From: a virus
Direction: 5' to 3' (one strand)
Virus record (IMG/VR): IMGVR_UViG_3300030329_004072
Location: 1-26,934 of that record
DNA length: 26,934 nt
Position numbers and translations under genes: made by a program. The notes beneath the pieces are model-generated. The model was given only the letters and a program-made list of their open reading frames with translations. It did no database searches and was not told where the DNA came from. Shown in pieces: positions 5,307-13,933 of the stretch (positions are counted from its first letter, which is position 1; every line of letters starts with the position of its first letter).

Positions 5307-6257
5307 TTAGTCCTCCAGTGGATGTTTATCTTTTATTTCTTTTCTAAGTTTTAAATACTCTTCCATTTTTTCTGGTCTACCTTCTTCAAGTTTTTCAACT
5401 AGAGCCTCTAGTAATAAACCATCTACTTCTTTATAGGCAGATTGTCTTGCAAAAAGTTTTTTATCTTTTTTATCTTTTTCATCTACCTTGACCTTAGCCT
5501 CTTCTAATGCTTTAACTTTTTCTTCAAAGAATATAAGGTCATCTTTGTCCCATTTTTCTATTATATGCCCATGATGTTTTACAATGTTGTCTCCATTAAT
5601 AACTTCAAATTCTACACCAAAAGCTTCGTTCCAATAACCTGAACCAGGGCATTCCCTAAGTCTTTTCTCTAACTCACTCTTCTTTTTATTATGCTTATAA
5701 GCTTTAACTCTACGAACTAAATCATTAGCCTTATCAAGGTCCAACTTAAGCTTTAAATCTTTAAGAATAGCATCTTTTTCCCAAGGTATGTGTTTTACTT
5801 CTATAACCTTATCCTCTTCGTCTTTTATTTCGATGCAGTCACAAAAATCAAAATCGTGTAAAAATCTTTTAATTAAAGGTTCTTTATATTCTACCTCTTC
5901 TTCTTTTTCTCTATCCCATTTTTTTAAAACTTCTTCTTCTTCAAAGTCTAAATCTTTAAGAGCATTATCAATTTGCAATCTAACTTCTTCTCTATGCTTG
6001 ACTTCTTCATCCATTTCCTTGATTTTATCTTCTCGTTCTTTTATTTCTTTTTCAAGCAATAGAACCTCAGACTTAGAGTCCTCTAGTTTCTTTTTTTCTT
6101 CTTCACTAAGAGGAATAAGTTTTTTATCCTCATCCTCTAGCTTTTCTTTGAGTTCAAGTTCTTCAATAATTTTTTTAGCAGGGTCAACAAACTTTTGGAG
6201 ATTTTTAATTTCTACCTCAAGCAATAATTTTGACTCTTTTAATTCTTCATCTTTCAT
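5307..6257 (-). CDS. Coiled-coil protein with tail-fibre-chaperone-like C-terminus
   Basis: The product has 316 residues, with GTAGGAG before ATG 6257 and its start just below the big fibre gene. Residues 1-120 are a long acidic coiled coil of Glu and Lys. A middle part (about 125-240) contains FDFCDCIEIKD and CPGSGYWNEAFGVEFEV. The last 49 residues, around RQSAYKEVDGLLLEALVE, then RPEKMEEYLKLRKEIKDKHP, follow the pattern R-x-x-x-Y-x-x-x-x-x-x-x-E-A-L ... R-x-x-[VI]-K-x-x-[YH]-P. Short phage tail-fibre assembly and XkdW-like proteins share this pattern. Together with its position next to fibre genes this suggests a fibre assembly chaperone or minor tail protein. Confidence in that role is low to moderate. 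Confidence 0.6.
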   Translation of the reverse strand: MKDEELKESKLLLEVEIKNLQKFVDPAKKIIEELELKEKLEDEDKKLIPLSEEEKKKLEDSKSEVLLLEKEIKEREDKIKEMDEEVKHREEVRLQIDNALKDLDFEEEEVLKKWDREKEEEVEYKEPLIKRFLHDFDFCDCIEIKDEEDKVIEVKHIPWEKDAILKDLKLKLDLDKANDLVRRVKAYKHNKKKSELEKRLRECPGSGYWNEAFGVEFEVINGDNIVKHHGHIIEKWDKDDLIFFEEKVKALEEAKVKVDEKDKKDKKLFARQSAYKEVDGLLLEALVEKLEEGRPEKMEEYLKLRKEIKDKHPLED

Positions 6258-6266
6258 TATAATCTC

Positions 6267-9257
6267 CTACTTAAGTTTTTCTATAGTTAGTTGTAAGTAA
6301 ACTGAATTAAGCTCAGTATTTGCTACACCAAAAGCGTTAGTAGCTGTAACCGTACTGTTGGCTTGGACTCTAAATGATGTGGTAGACGTTAAAGTAAGAA
6401 CACCACTCATTTGTGAAAAAACCTGAGTATTGTAACTATTATCACTATAACCAGTTTGTCCTATAAGATAAGTATCACCAAAGGTTGAACCTCCTACTAA
6501 CCTATTAGCACTATTTCCACAATTATATTGAGGGTTAGAGCTTACAATTTTATAAGTTCCAGGCTCAAGAGTAAAGTCTGTATTAGTTCCTCCTACTCCT
6601 AATGTTCCTGTACCTGGAGTTAAGAACCAAGTCTCTCCTTCAAAAGTATTAAGAGGTAAATTCACAAAACCAGTTGATGAACTTCCTACAGGGTTTACTG
6701 TAGTAGAACTAAAAATAGCTTTAGCAACAGCCACCGCTGGTTTTATAATATGAGCCATGTTGGTATTAGCCCTAATTCTCTGAAAGGTAAAGTTAATTAG
6801 ACCACTATAACCACTATAATGTGCTCCGCCGGAAGAACCTCCTGCGATAATCATATGTTCTCCGGCTTTTAATATAAACCCACATGCAGCGTTTTCTACC
6901 TCTCCAGTAGTACTAAACATACTACTGGTCTTTCTCATTCCACCATCAAAGTCACTGTTTCCAAATGATTTTGTTGAATCTAATATAGCTGTACCTGTTC
7001 CTGCAACAATACCAAAATCTTCTGTTGAAACTGTACTAGACCCCCATGAGAAGTTTCCAGAAACAAAAACATCAACCGATGCTGTGATTCTAAAAGCCGC
7101 AGTAGAACTTCCTTGGGTTATCGTTGCAAGTCCACTGTTAGTTAAAGTGTCTATACTAACACTAGAGACATATCTGTGGTAGTTGACTGAAGTGCTTCCA
7201 AGTTGCCCATTGTACGTTGCATAATCAGTTCCAATATTAACCAACGGCATAGACAACAATGGATTAAAATTTGCGTTCCATCCTTTAATTGGAACTGACC
7301 AAACTCTAACTGAAGCAGCCTCACTCGTTCCCATCCAACTATTACCGTTTACTGCTGTAAAATAACTTCCTCCTGACTGAGCATTAAAATAAATTCTATC
7401 TAAATTAGCGCCACCTGCTTTAACAAAAAGGTTAGCAGTGTTTCCTTTTTCATATCCATAAATACTTGTGCCTTCTCTACTCCCAACTCCTACTGCTGTT
7501 CTATCACCTGCATAAAAAATTGACTGGTCTACTTCATATCCACTCGGTAAGGTAAAATAAAGCTCGGAAGCCGCTACAGTAGCAGAGTAAAATGAACCTG
7601 CAATTTCCATAGAGTCACCAACTCTTCTCCATGCAAATTTAGTGTTTGCAGCAGTTGATGTTACTCCGTTTAGAGTTGGGGTATACTCAACCCAAGAGGT
7701 AAAAATCTCGTCCTGACTTTCCAAAACTACTGCTGAACTGTCGATTGGAGTAGCTACTATACTATGCCAACCTGAGTTATAACTACCACCTGACATATAA
7801 CCGTAAACATAATCATCTACGTCTAGAACTACATCAGCACTAGCTTCGATTGAAGTATCGTTATCTCCTCTTTGTTGTGTAATACCTACTACAACTCCTG
7901 TTGCTCCACCTCTGGATAAGTAAATACGAACTGTTTGGTTATCAGCCGAATCGTTTCCAACGGTCCAGCTTAACTTTACTTTTTTCTTAGCGCAGATTGC
8001 ACTAACAGTATCAGTTCCATTAACCTTAGTTGTAAAATCTAGGTATTTACTTTGGTCATAAGTAGGAGTATCAGGTCCAGGAAGGTTAGAAATAGTTCCA
8101 CCACTCCAGTCAATACGATAAGAAGCACCTGAAGACCATGCAGTTCCAGTTGAACTTAACCAATATCCAGCACCTTTACCACGAGTATAACTTTCAGGTT
8201 TAACAGACTGACTAACTTGTAAAAATTTATTACCAGACAATAGGACATTATCAAAAAATAATTCATGTTTTACTGTACTAGTTCCTTTTACAAAGAACCA
8301 TAAACTTATTTGTTGAGTATCTGCATCAGTTTTAAATGCTAGTTTTTTAGTAGTTCCATCTTTATTTGTATCAGAGGCAAAAGCATCTATTTGCCCTCCA
8401 GTATCATATCCTGTTAACCACCCAGTTACGAATTTACCATCTTGAACGGCTACAATATCCTTTGATAAGGTGACATTGTTATCCGTACTAGAAACCGATG
8501 TGATATAGCAATCTACAATATCGTTAGTCTGAGAACCTGCTGCTCCTGTTCCAGATTCTACAAAAACTCTATCACCTACGGCAACAGTTAAAGTTGTACC
8601 AGTAACAGGGTTTGAATAAGTTTTTCCATCTAATAAAACATTAGAACCTGCTGCAATAGGTCCTGCTGATATAGTTGAATCTTGAGTCTGTAAAATCATA
8701 GCCGATCGGTCTTGAATAGCTATGTTAAAGTACCCATTGTCCATCGTGCCTGTAGCAATTTCTGTTCTATACTTAAATTCTAAAACTAAGTTCCCACCTC
8801 TAAAGGCTCTAGGAACTGTGAGTGGAATACCCCAAAAGTCATTATCTGCACTATTAGTAGCCTGAGTAGTATAATGGAATACAAGATCATCACTATCATC
8901 TGTTAATAGAGCGTCTCCTGTACTAGAGTTAGTAAAAGCTGCTGTACCGTCAAAATCTCCAGTAGAAGATTCAAACGGAACTGCATTGTTACCACCTACA
9001 GTAGTAGAAGTTACTGATAAACTAAAGTCTATTGCAGGAATATCAGCAGCTTTAAGTAGCTGCATTGTTTCTGCATCCCCCAATTGTTTATCAATAGCAA
9101 CAAATTGAGAGTTTTTATAAACTTTCATCCCTTTTGATATTGAACCTGTTCCGGTATTAAAATAAACCTGACCGTCTACCGATGTTCCACTAGGCTCTGT
9201 AGCTGAACCTTTAAGCTTGATACTATCAGCTTCGGGGTTTTTTCCTATATAAGACAT
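6267..9257 (-). CDS. Large tail fibre / receptor-binding protein
   Basis: The product has about 996 residues. The start is ATG 9257, with GGAGAG four bases upstream; a GTG four codons earlier overlaps that site and is rejected. The N-terminus has a phage-fibre pattern (SVDGQVYFNTGTG, then KGMKVYKNSQFVAID) that probably attaches to the tail. The rest is Ser/Thr/Gly-rich beta structure. A carbohydrate-binding-like segment ends in FFDNVLLSG. A unit around VEYTPTLNGV ... FAWRRVGDSMEIAGSF ... LPSGY is common in marine phage fibres. The C-terminus ends with strands LNSVYLQLTIEKLK. No enzymatic motif is recognised. It would recognise host surface structures. It heads a string of fibre and assembly genes. 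Confidence 0.75.
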   Translation of the reverse strand: MSYIGKNPEADSIKLKGSATEPSGTSVDGQVYFNTGTGSISKGMKVYKNSQFVAIDKQLGDAETMQLLKAADIPAIDFSLSVTSTTVGGNNAVPFESSTGDFDGTAAFTNSSTGDALLTDDSDDLVFHYTTQATNSADNDFWGIPLTVPRAFRGGNLVLEFKYRTEIATGTMDNGYFNIAIQDRSAMILQTQDSTISAGPIAAGSNVLLDGKTYSNPVTGTTLTVAVGDRVFVESGTGAAGSQTNDIVDCYITSVSSTDNNVTLSKDIVAVQDGKFVTGWLTGYDTGGQIDAFASDTNKDGTTKKLAFKTDADTQQISLWFFVKGTSTVKHELFFDNVLLSGNKFLQVSQSVKPESYTRGKGAGYWLSSTGTAWSSGASYRIDWSGGTISNLPGPDTPTYDQSKYLDFTTKVNGTDTVSAICAKKKVKLSWTVGNDSADNQTVRIYLSRGGATGVVVGITQQRGDNDTSIEASADVVLDVDDYVYGYMSGGSYNSGWHSIVATPIDSSAVVLESQDEIFTSWVEYTPTLNGVTSTAANTKFAWRRVGDSMEIAGSFYSATVAASELYFTLPSGYEVDQSIFYAGDRTAVGVGSREGTSIYGYEKGNTANLFVKAGGANLDRIYFNAQSGGSYFTAVNGNSWMGTSEAASVRVWSVPIKGWNANFNPLLSMPLVNIGTDYATYNGQLGSTSVNYHRYVSSVSIDTLTNSGLATITQGSSTAAFRITASVDVFVSGNFSWGSSTVSTEDFGIVAGTGTAILDSTKSFGNSDFDGGMRKTSSMFSTTGEVENAACGFILKAGEHMIIAGGSSGGAHYSGYSGLINFTFQRIRANTNMAHIIKPAVAVAKAIFSSTTVNPVGSSSTGFVNLPLNTFEGETWFLTPGTGTLGVGGTNTDFTLEPGTYKIVSSNPQYNCGNSANRLVGGSTFGDTYLIGQTGYSDNSYNTQVFSQMSGVLTLTSTTSFRVQANSTVTATNAFGVANTELNSVYLQLTIEKLK

Positions 9258-9325
9258 TTTTCTCTCCACTCCCTAGATAAAGTTTAAAAGCCGGAGCTAA
9301 TAAAGTAGGGGTTATAATATTGTAA

Positions 9326-9682
9326 TTATGTTATAAACCAGTTTGTTCCGTCTGATATCAGCTTCATAGAGCCATAGTTAGATGATATGGTCTGACTAGT
9401 AGCCCCATCTATCGTAGCTGAATCAGCTCGGTTTATTGTTATATTATTAGTAGCCGCTGTACCTGCAGAGTCTTTAATGACTATAGCTGCATTTGTCACT
9501 GCAGAGGGTAAAGTTATAGTTACGGCTGTTCCAGTGTTAACTAAATACGTAAAACCTACGGCTGCTGTAAAAGCTGTAGATTTTGCACTTACGTAGACCT
9601 TATCAAAAAGTCCACCTGATTTTGACTTTATCTCGTCCTTTAGGACTTTTACATAGCTTCCGTTAAAAATCGCTGCTGGCAT
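9326..9682 (-). CDS. Small fibre-tip-like beta protein
   Basis: The product has 118 residues; CAGGAG lies six bases before ATG 9682. After an N-terminal stretch (YVSAKSTAFTAAVGFTYLV) it carries a beta module: VTITLPSA, IKDSAGTAATNNITI, TIDGATSQ, ISSNYGS. The same module closes the 244-residue protein at 24192-24926. Phage tail fibres often carry this module at the end. It may be a fibre cap or a detached domain of a fibre. Role inferred from module and position among fibre genes. Confidence 0.65.
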   Translation of the reverse strand: MPAAIFNGSYVKVLKDEIKSKSGGLFDKVYVSAKSTAFTAAVGFTYLVNTGTAVTITLPSAVTNAAIVIKDSAGTAATNNITINRADSATIDGATSQTISSNYGSMKLISDGTNWFIT

Positions 9683-9706
9683 TGTAGTCTCCTGACTAGT
9701 AGGCTA

Positions 9707-11038
9707 TTAGCCTAGAAAGTTAATTGCAATCTTACCATTAGAGATTGCTGTTCCAGTTTCGCTATATAATTGTACTGCGTCTGTAGCTGCTAGACTGACC
9801 TTAACTCTACCACCACCTAGAGGTAGATAAGCTTTAACTGTACCTCCAACACGCATGGACATAAATTCACCAATGTCCTCTTGTATTTCTATTTCCGTAC
9901 AAGCTGCTGCTAAGCTGGAAACGACAGTAGTTCCTGTTGCTGCAATGTTAGCTGTACTTGTATCCACTAGCCCTGAATCTAAAAAGTCTACAGGAGCTAT
10001 GGCGTTTACATCTACTTTACCGATTGTGTTTGAACCTGCAGGTAAGGCAGGTAGAGATGTAACATCTACATCACCAATGTCAACTCCAGAGTTTGCACTT
10101 AGTTTACCTATGGCTGCTGTACCAGCCCCAAGTATGACTGTACCAATAGAGTTTGTACCTGCTGGAAGTGCAGAAGCAATATCAACATCACCAATATTAT
10201 TTGAACCTGCTGGTAGTGAAGCTACAACATCAACTTGCATTTCCGTACCACTTACGGCTCCTGCTATCGTATCTGCATCGGTTTCAATAGCTGTTAGTGT
10301 AGTTTCTATAGTATCTTGTTTAGCTTCCGTAGCTGCTCCAGAAGGTAGAGCAGAAGTTTTTACTTCAACATAAAGAGCACCTGAAGCATTTACTTGTAAT
10401 GGAGCATAATCTCCATCGGCTCCAGATAAGTCTGCTAAGGTATCATTTCTAACAACTAAAGCTGGAACACCTGTATCTGTAGTTCCTTGCGCACTTTGTA
10501 TAGCTTTACCTAAGTTAGTAGCCCCTGTACCAGGTACAATACTAGTTACATCAACATCTCCAATGTCTACACCGGAGTTTGCTACTAATTTACCAATTGC
10601 ATTTGTACCAGCAGGTAGAGAAGGTAACGAGGTAACATCGACATCCCCTATATCAACTCCAGAGTTAGCTGAAAGTTTACCAATTGCGGCTGTTCCTGCA
10701 CCTAGAATTACAGTTCCAATTGAATTTGTACCAGCAGGAATAGAAGGTAATGAGGTTACGTCTACATCACCAATATCAACACCGGAGTTCGCAGCTAACT
10801 TACCGATAGCATTTGTACCAGCAGGGAGAGCTGTACCAATACTTACTGTACCAGTTACCGTAACTGTACCAATACTTGAAACGTCTACAGCTACTTCACC
10901 TGTTGAATCTGTCTTTATGGCTCTAATATTAGCACCATCATAACCTGCTACAACTAAGACTGAACTAGGTAGAGAACCACCATTAGTTCCTTCAGAGTTA
11001 AGGTTTGCCGTAAGAGGTGGAAATACAAACTGCGACAT
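9707..11038 (-). CDS. Repeat-containing fibre-like virion protein
   Basis: The product has 443 residues, with GGAG four bases... within the leader GGAGCCTAAG before ATG 11038, and starts one base after the upstream stop. Residues 71-168 and 290-345 hold tandem units built on LPAGTNxIGKL, xANSGVDIGDVDVTSLP and GTVILGAGTAAIGK. The middle contains VPALVVRNDTLADLSGADGD ... LQVNASGALYVEV, a module frequent in phage structural proteins. The C-terminus (about 360-443) has a compact beta-rich domain. The repeats suggest an elongated beta-structured stalk. It ends in a double stop TAA TAG inside a small hairpin. The virion role is inferred from these features and its location. Confidence 0.7.
   Translation of the reverse strand: MSQFVFPPLTANLNSEGTNGGSLPSSVLVVAGYDGANIRAIKTDSTGEVAVDVSSIGTVTVTGTVSIGTALPAGTNAIGKLAANSGVDIGDVDVTSLPSIPAGTNSIGTVILGAGTAAIGKLSANSGVDIGDVDVTSLPSLPAGTNAIGKLVANSGVDIGDVDVTSIVPGTGATNLGKAIQSAQGTTDTGVPALVVRNDTLADLSGADGDYAPLQVNASGALYVEVKTSALPSGAATEAKQDTIETTLTAIETDADTIAGAVSGTEMQVDVVASLPAGSNNIGDVDIASALPAGTNSIGTVILGAGTAAIGKLSANSGVDIGDVDVTSLPALPAGSNTIGKVDVNAIAPVDFLDSGLVDTSTANIAATGTTVVSSLAAACTEIEIQEDIGEFMSMRVGGTVKAYLPLGGGRVKVSLAATDAVQLYSETGTAISNGKIAINFLG
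10004..10171 (-). repeat. Fibre repeat units, second array
   Basis: Residues 290-345 of the same protein repeat the ALPAGTNSIGTVILGAGTAA segment and what follows in the first array with an identical amino-acid sequence, although the DNA differs at many third positions. Confidence 0.85.
10535..10828 (-). repeat. Tandem fibre repeat units, first array
   Basis: Residues 71-168 of the 443-residue protein. Units combine PAGTNxIGKL, ANSGVDIGDVDVTS and an inserted GTVILGAGTAAIGK segment. GVDIGDVDVTS occurs three times here and once more in the second array. Confidence 0.85.
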
Positions 11039-11039
11039 C

Positions 11040-11423
11040 TTAGGCTCCTATGGTCTTAGCAGACATAATAGCACTAACTGTACCTGCTGCATGAGTTGAA
11101 TTAGTATAAGCAAGCCTTATGGCTCTAAATGGTATCTTATCAAAAATAATAATATGTTCACCTGAAGCACCTGTGAGACTTACAGTTCCTCCAGAAAGTT
11201 CTAAATCAAAATAATCTGCTGCTACAAAATCAGAGGCATCTGGGTCTTTGTTTGTACCCTGTACCACTATTGAACCAGTATTTGTACCAGTAGAGCCAGA
11301 CCATACAATATTGATTGACATGTGGTCTACAGTTGTAGTAACTGTAGCTGTACTATTGGCACTTGTATCTAGATCAATACCGTCTAGCATGTTATAAGTA
11401 TAAATTATATTTTTTCTGCCCAC
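11040..11423 (-). CDS. Small beta-sandwich-like virion protein
   Basis: The product has 127 residues, beginning MGRKNIIYTYNMLDGID. Core strands are MSINIVWSGSTG, GSIVVQGTNKDP and IIIFDKIPFRAIRLAYTNS, and the C-terminus AGTVSAIMSAKTIGA ends like many small phage appendage proteins (RL-x-Y ... G-x-[VI]-x-A-x-x-x-K-x-[IL]-G). It directly precedes the repeat fibre gene in transcription order. It probably sits with the fibres on the virion surface. Function is otherwise unknown. Confidence 0.65.
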   Translation of the reverse strand: MGRKNIIYTYNMLDGIDLDTSANSTATVTTTVDHMSINIVWSGSTGTNTGSIVVQGTNKDPDASDFVAADYFDLELSGGTVSLTGASGEHIIIFDKIPFRAIRLAYTNSTHAAGTVSAIMSAKTIGA

Positions 11424-11485
11424 CGAAAACTCCTTATGAGTACAGGGTTGTAGCCCTTAGTTTCTACCCTTGTAGTTATATTATA

Positions 11486-13933
11486 TTAAGCTCTGTTTAA
11501 GTCTTTACGATTACTTACTTTTTCTAGTTCAGTAGCTTGAGATTCAGCTAAATCTAATTTATTTGCTGCTGCTGCTGTAATAGCTCCTCCTGCTTGAGAA
11601 GTTTGAGCTTCTTTATATAAAGCTTGAAGTCCTTTAATAGCTTGAGGAAGTAACGCCATATCAGTTGGCATACCCATTAAAACACCTAATTGTAATCTTT
11701 GAGGATACTCTACTTTATTTTCGTCTCCAGTTTTCTCTAACTGGTTGAAAACTTGTGACTGAACCTCGGAATATAATTCAGGATAGACAAATTGCATAAC
11801 TTCTACCCCTTCTGTGCTTAAGGCTCCTCTTTCTAGGTCATCTATTATAGACATAGGATTTTGCACCGCATGAAGGTATTTCTTAAATTTATAAATTTCC
11901 TGGTCTGAAGATGGAAATGTTTTCCTAAAAAAAGGATTAACATTCAACTCTTTAGACGCACTACGAGGCATTTTTCTATCTAAAAATAATAAAGCTCTAC
12001 CTGCTAGTTCTTTTGATTTAGCATAAGTCTTAGGTGCTGCTGATTGAAGGTTAGGGTCTAGCATTATTCTGTCAAAATTCTGAGGATTCTCTCTTAAGTA
12101 GTCTAAGTTAGACATAATATTTTTCAAAGCTTCTTGTTCAGTCTTAGGTTTTCCTACTACAACACCATCCTTTCTCTCTTTAGCTAAGGGACTTTTTGTA
12201 AGAATTGTAGCAGAGAGAGGAACTGCTGCCCTCTTAATTCCACTTACAAAAAACTTTTTAACGCCTCTTTGTATTTTTTTACCTACAAGTTGATTACTAC
12301 GTTCTATTCTACTAAGTACAAATAATTTGTTTTTTAAATCAGACTTAACAAAAGCAGAAGCGGCTCCGGCTATACCTGCTGCTGTAAAAGGGTCTACACC
12401 CATTCCTAAAGCAGACAACCCAAGAAAGATGTCTCTTTTGGTTGGAAAATTAGTTTGACCTTTTATTCTTTTCTTAAACCCACTTACAAATGTAGCTAAA
12501 CTGTTATAATCTAATAACTCTTGCCTTAATTTTTTTCCTAAAGGTGTGCTTAGTTTATAAGAAAAATCTTGTAAAGAATCTCTTGTAGCTTTAGCATAAG
12601 CTCTACTTATTTCGTCTTCTATAGTCAGGTCTACTTTTTTATGATAATTAGACTTTTCATGAAATTGTTTTTTTAAATTGTGTAAGTCTTTAGCAGTATA
12701 ATGAGTTTCATCTAGTAACTTATCATCTAATCCTTTGTGTTTAGTAAACCTATCTTTCATAGTAGGCTCTGGACCAGCTACATATTCTTTTTCAATTCTT
12801 CTTACTTTTTTTGCAGCGTCTACGTCAATAGGGTTACCATTTTTATCTACATACTTTTGTTTTAATTTTTCTAATTCTTTACGTTGTTTACTAGCAACGT
12901 CTTTGACTTTAGGAAAATCTCTAGGAGTTAGAACTGCATCATCTATCTCGTTTACAGTTTTACCAATCCCTTCACCTAAATCGTCTAGATAATTTTCTGA
13001 AGCTTCAAGTAGACTACGATTAGAAGCTAAAGATTTAACTGCTCCATTTTTTCTCATTACCTTACCTAAAACTTCAGGAAGGTTTTCAACCATTTGTGGG
13101 TTACGTTGTATTAACCTTTCTATGGTCTCATCTTTAAATCCGCCAAGTTTAAAAGAGTTATAAACAGGATTAGTCATTTTATCAGAAAAATCGTCTATCT
13201 TTTTTATAGATGTTCCAACTACTTTATTTCCTTTCATTTTAGGAACTACTATAGATACAGTTTTTCCTAAACCACCAAGTCCACCACCTACAAGACCACC
13301 CCATAAAGCTCCTTTTCCACCGTAAGCCATGAGATTTTCTGCATTAAACTCTGCATTACCAAGAGCGTTTTCTTCTACTAACTGACCTACACCATAAAAA
13401 GTACCCTCTACTGCTGAACCTGCTCCTTTAGCTATACTTTTTGATAAAACGTCTCTAGCAAATTTCTTTTTCCCTGTTTCTGCTAGTAATTTATTAATAC
13501 CTTTAGCAGTTAATTTTTCTACAACTTGACCAGCTTTAGCTGCGGTAGCTACACCTTTTCCTGCGGCTTGAGCACCTTTAGCTAATAAGGAACTTCCTCC
13601 TGAGAGTAATAAAGGAGCTACTATACCTGTAACTTCTCCTAGACCTGCTGCTAATTCATGCCTTTGCCTTCTTTCTCTTAATGCTTCTCCAAAACCTAAA
13701 GCTTTACCTACTTGATCAGAAAGACCAAAACTAGCAGAAGATACAGCCGATTCTGCAAAAGCTTGCCAAGGAGAGTCGCCGTACTTTTTTTCAAGACGGT
13801 CTTGGTTATCCATCCATTCTTCATCAGCTTCAGAAAATATTTCTTGTTCAGCTACTTCAGCTCCTTGAGCTTTTTTAGCCTGATACTCTTCGTCTATTTT
13901 CTGATATGCTGCTAATTCATTTTCATCTATCAT
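11486..13933 (-). CDS. Large internal-virion (ejection) protein candidate
   Basis: The product has 815 residues. ATG 13933 overlaps the upstream TGA by one base (TGATG); a TTG one codon earlier is less likely. Residues about 45-230 contain alternating Ala/Gly/Ser-rich and hydrophobic segments (AFAESAVSSASFGL, IVAPLLLSGGSSLLAKGAQA, GALWGGLVGGGLGGLG), able to insert into or cross membranes. The middle is a long Lys/Glu helical region. A second Ala/Gly segment (LGMGVDPFTAAGIAGAASAF) lies near 520-540. The C-terminus is helical. Such helix-rich proteins with internal hydrophobic stretches, next to other giant late proteins, fit podovirus ejection proteins that form a DNA channel through the host envelope. 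No enzymatic motif is seen. Confidence 0.6.
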   Translation of the reverse strand: MIDENELAAYQKIDEEYQAKKAQGAEVAEQEIFSEADEEWMDNQDRLEKKYGDSPWQAFAESAVSSASFGLSDQVGKALGFGEALRERRQRHELAAGLGEVTGIVAPLLLSGGSSLLAKGAQAAGKGVATAAKAGQVVEKLTAKGINKLLAETGKKKFARDVLSKSIAKGAGSAVEGTFYGVGQLVEENALGNAEFNAENLMAYGGKGALWGGLVGGGLGGLGKTVSIVVPKMKGNKVVGTSIKKIDDFSDKMTNPVYNSFKLGGFKDETIERLIQRNPQMVENLPEVLGKVMRKNGAVKSLASNRSLLEASENYLDDLGEGIGKTVNEIDDAVLTPRDFPKVKDVASKQRKELEKLKQKYVDKNGNPIDVDAAKKVRRIEKEYVAGPEPTMKDRFTKHKGLDDKLLDETHYTAKDLHNLKKQFHEKSNYHKKVDLTIEDEISRAYAKATRDSLQDFSYKLSTPLGKKLRQELLDYNSLATFVSGFKKRIKGQTNFPTKRDIFLGLSALGMGVDPFTAAGIAGAASAFVKSDLKNKLFVLSRIERSNQLVGKKIQRGVKKFFVSGIKRAAVPLSATILTKSPLAKERKDGVVVGKPKTEQEALKNIMSNLDYLRENPQNFDRIMLDPNLQSAAPKTYAKSKELAGRALLFLDRKMPRSASKELNVNPFFRKTFPSSDQEIYKFKKYLHAVQNPMSIIDDLERGALSTEGVEVMQFVYPELYSEVQSQVFNQLEKTGDENKVEYPQRLQLGVLMGMPTDMALLPQAIKGLQALYKEAQTSQAGGAITAAAANKLDLAESQATELEKVSNRKDLNRA

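Noticed and set aside
5788-6300. Ser-rich plus-strand frame of 170 codons
   Set aside because: It is the complement of the Glu/Lys coiled-coil gene on the minus strand; Ser/Phe richness is what an antisense of GAA/AAA codons gives.
9855-10943. Two long plus-strand open frames opposite the 443-residue fibre gene
   Set aside because: They are mirror frames of the repeat-rich gene, lack ribosome binding sites, and their apparent repeats only reflect the minus-strand repeats.
6267-11038. Diversity-generating retroelement acting on the fibre genes
   Set aside because: No reverse transcriptase and no near-identical template/variable pair with adenine-specific changes was seen in the window; the internal repeats differ at synonymous sites only.
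11424-11485. Weak hairpin between the 127-residue and 815-residue genes
   Set aside because: Only a four-base-pair stem without a following U-run; not convincing as a terminator.
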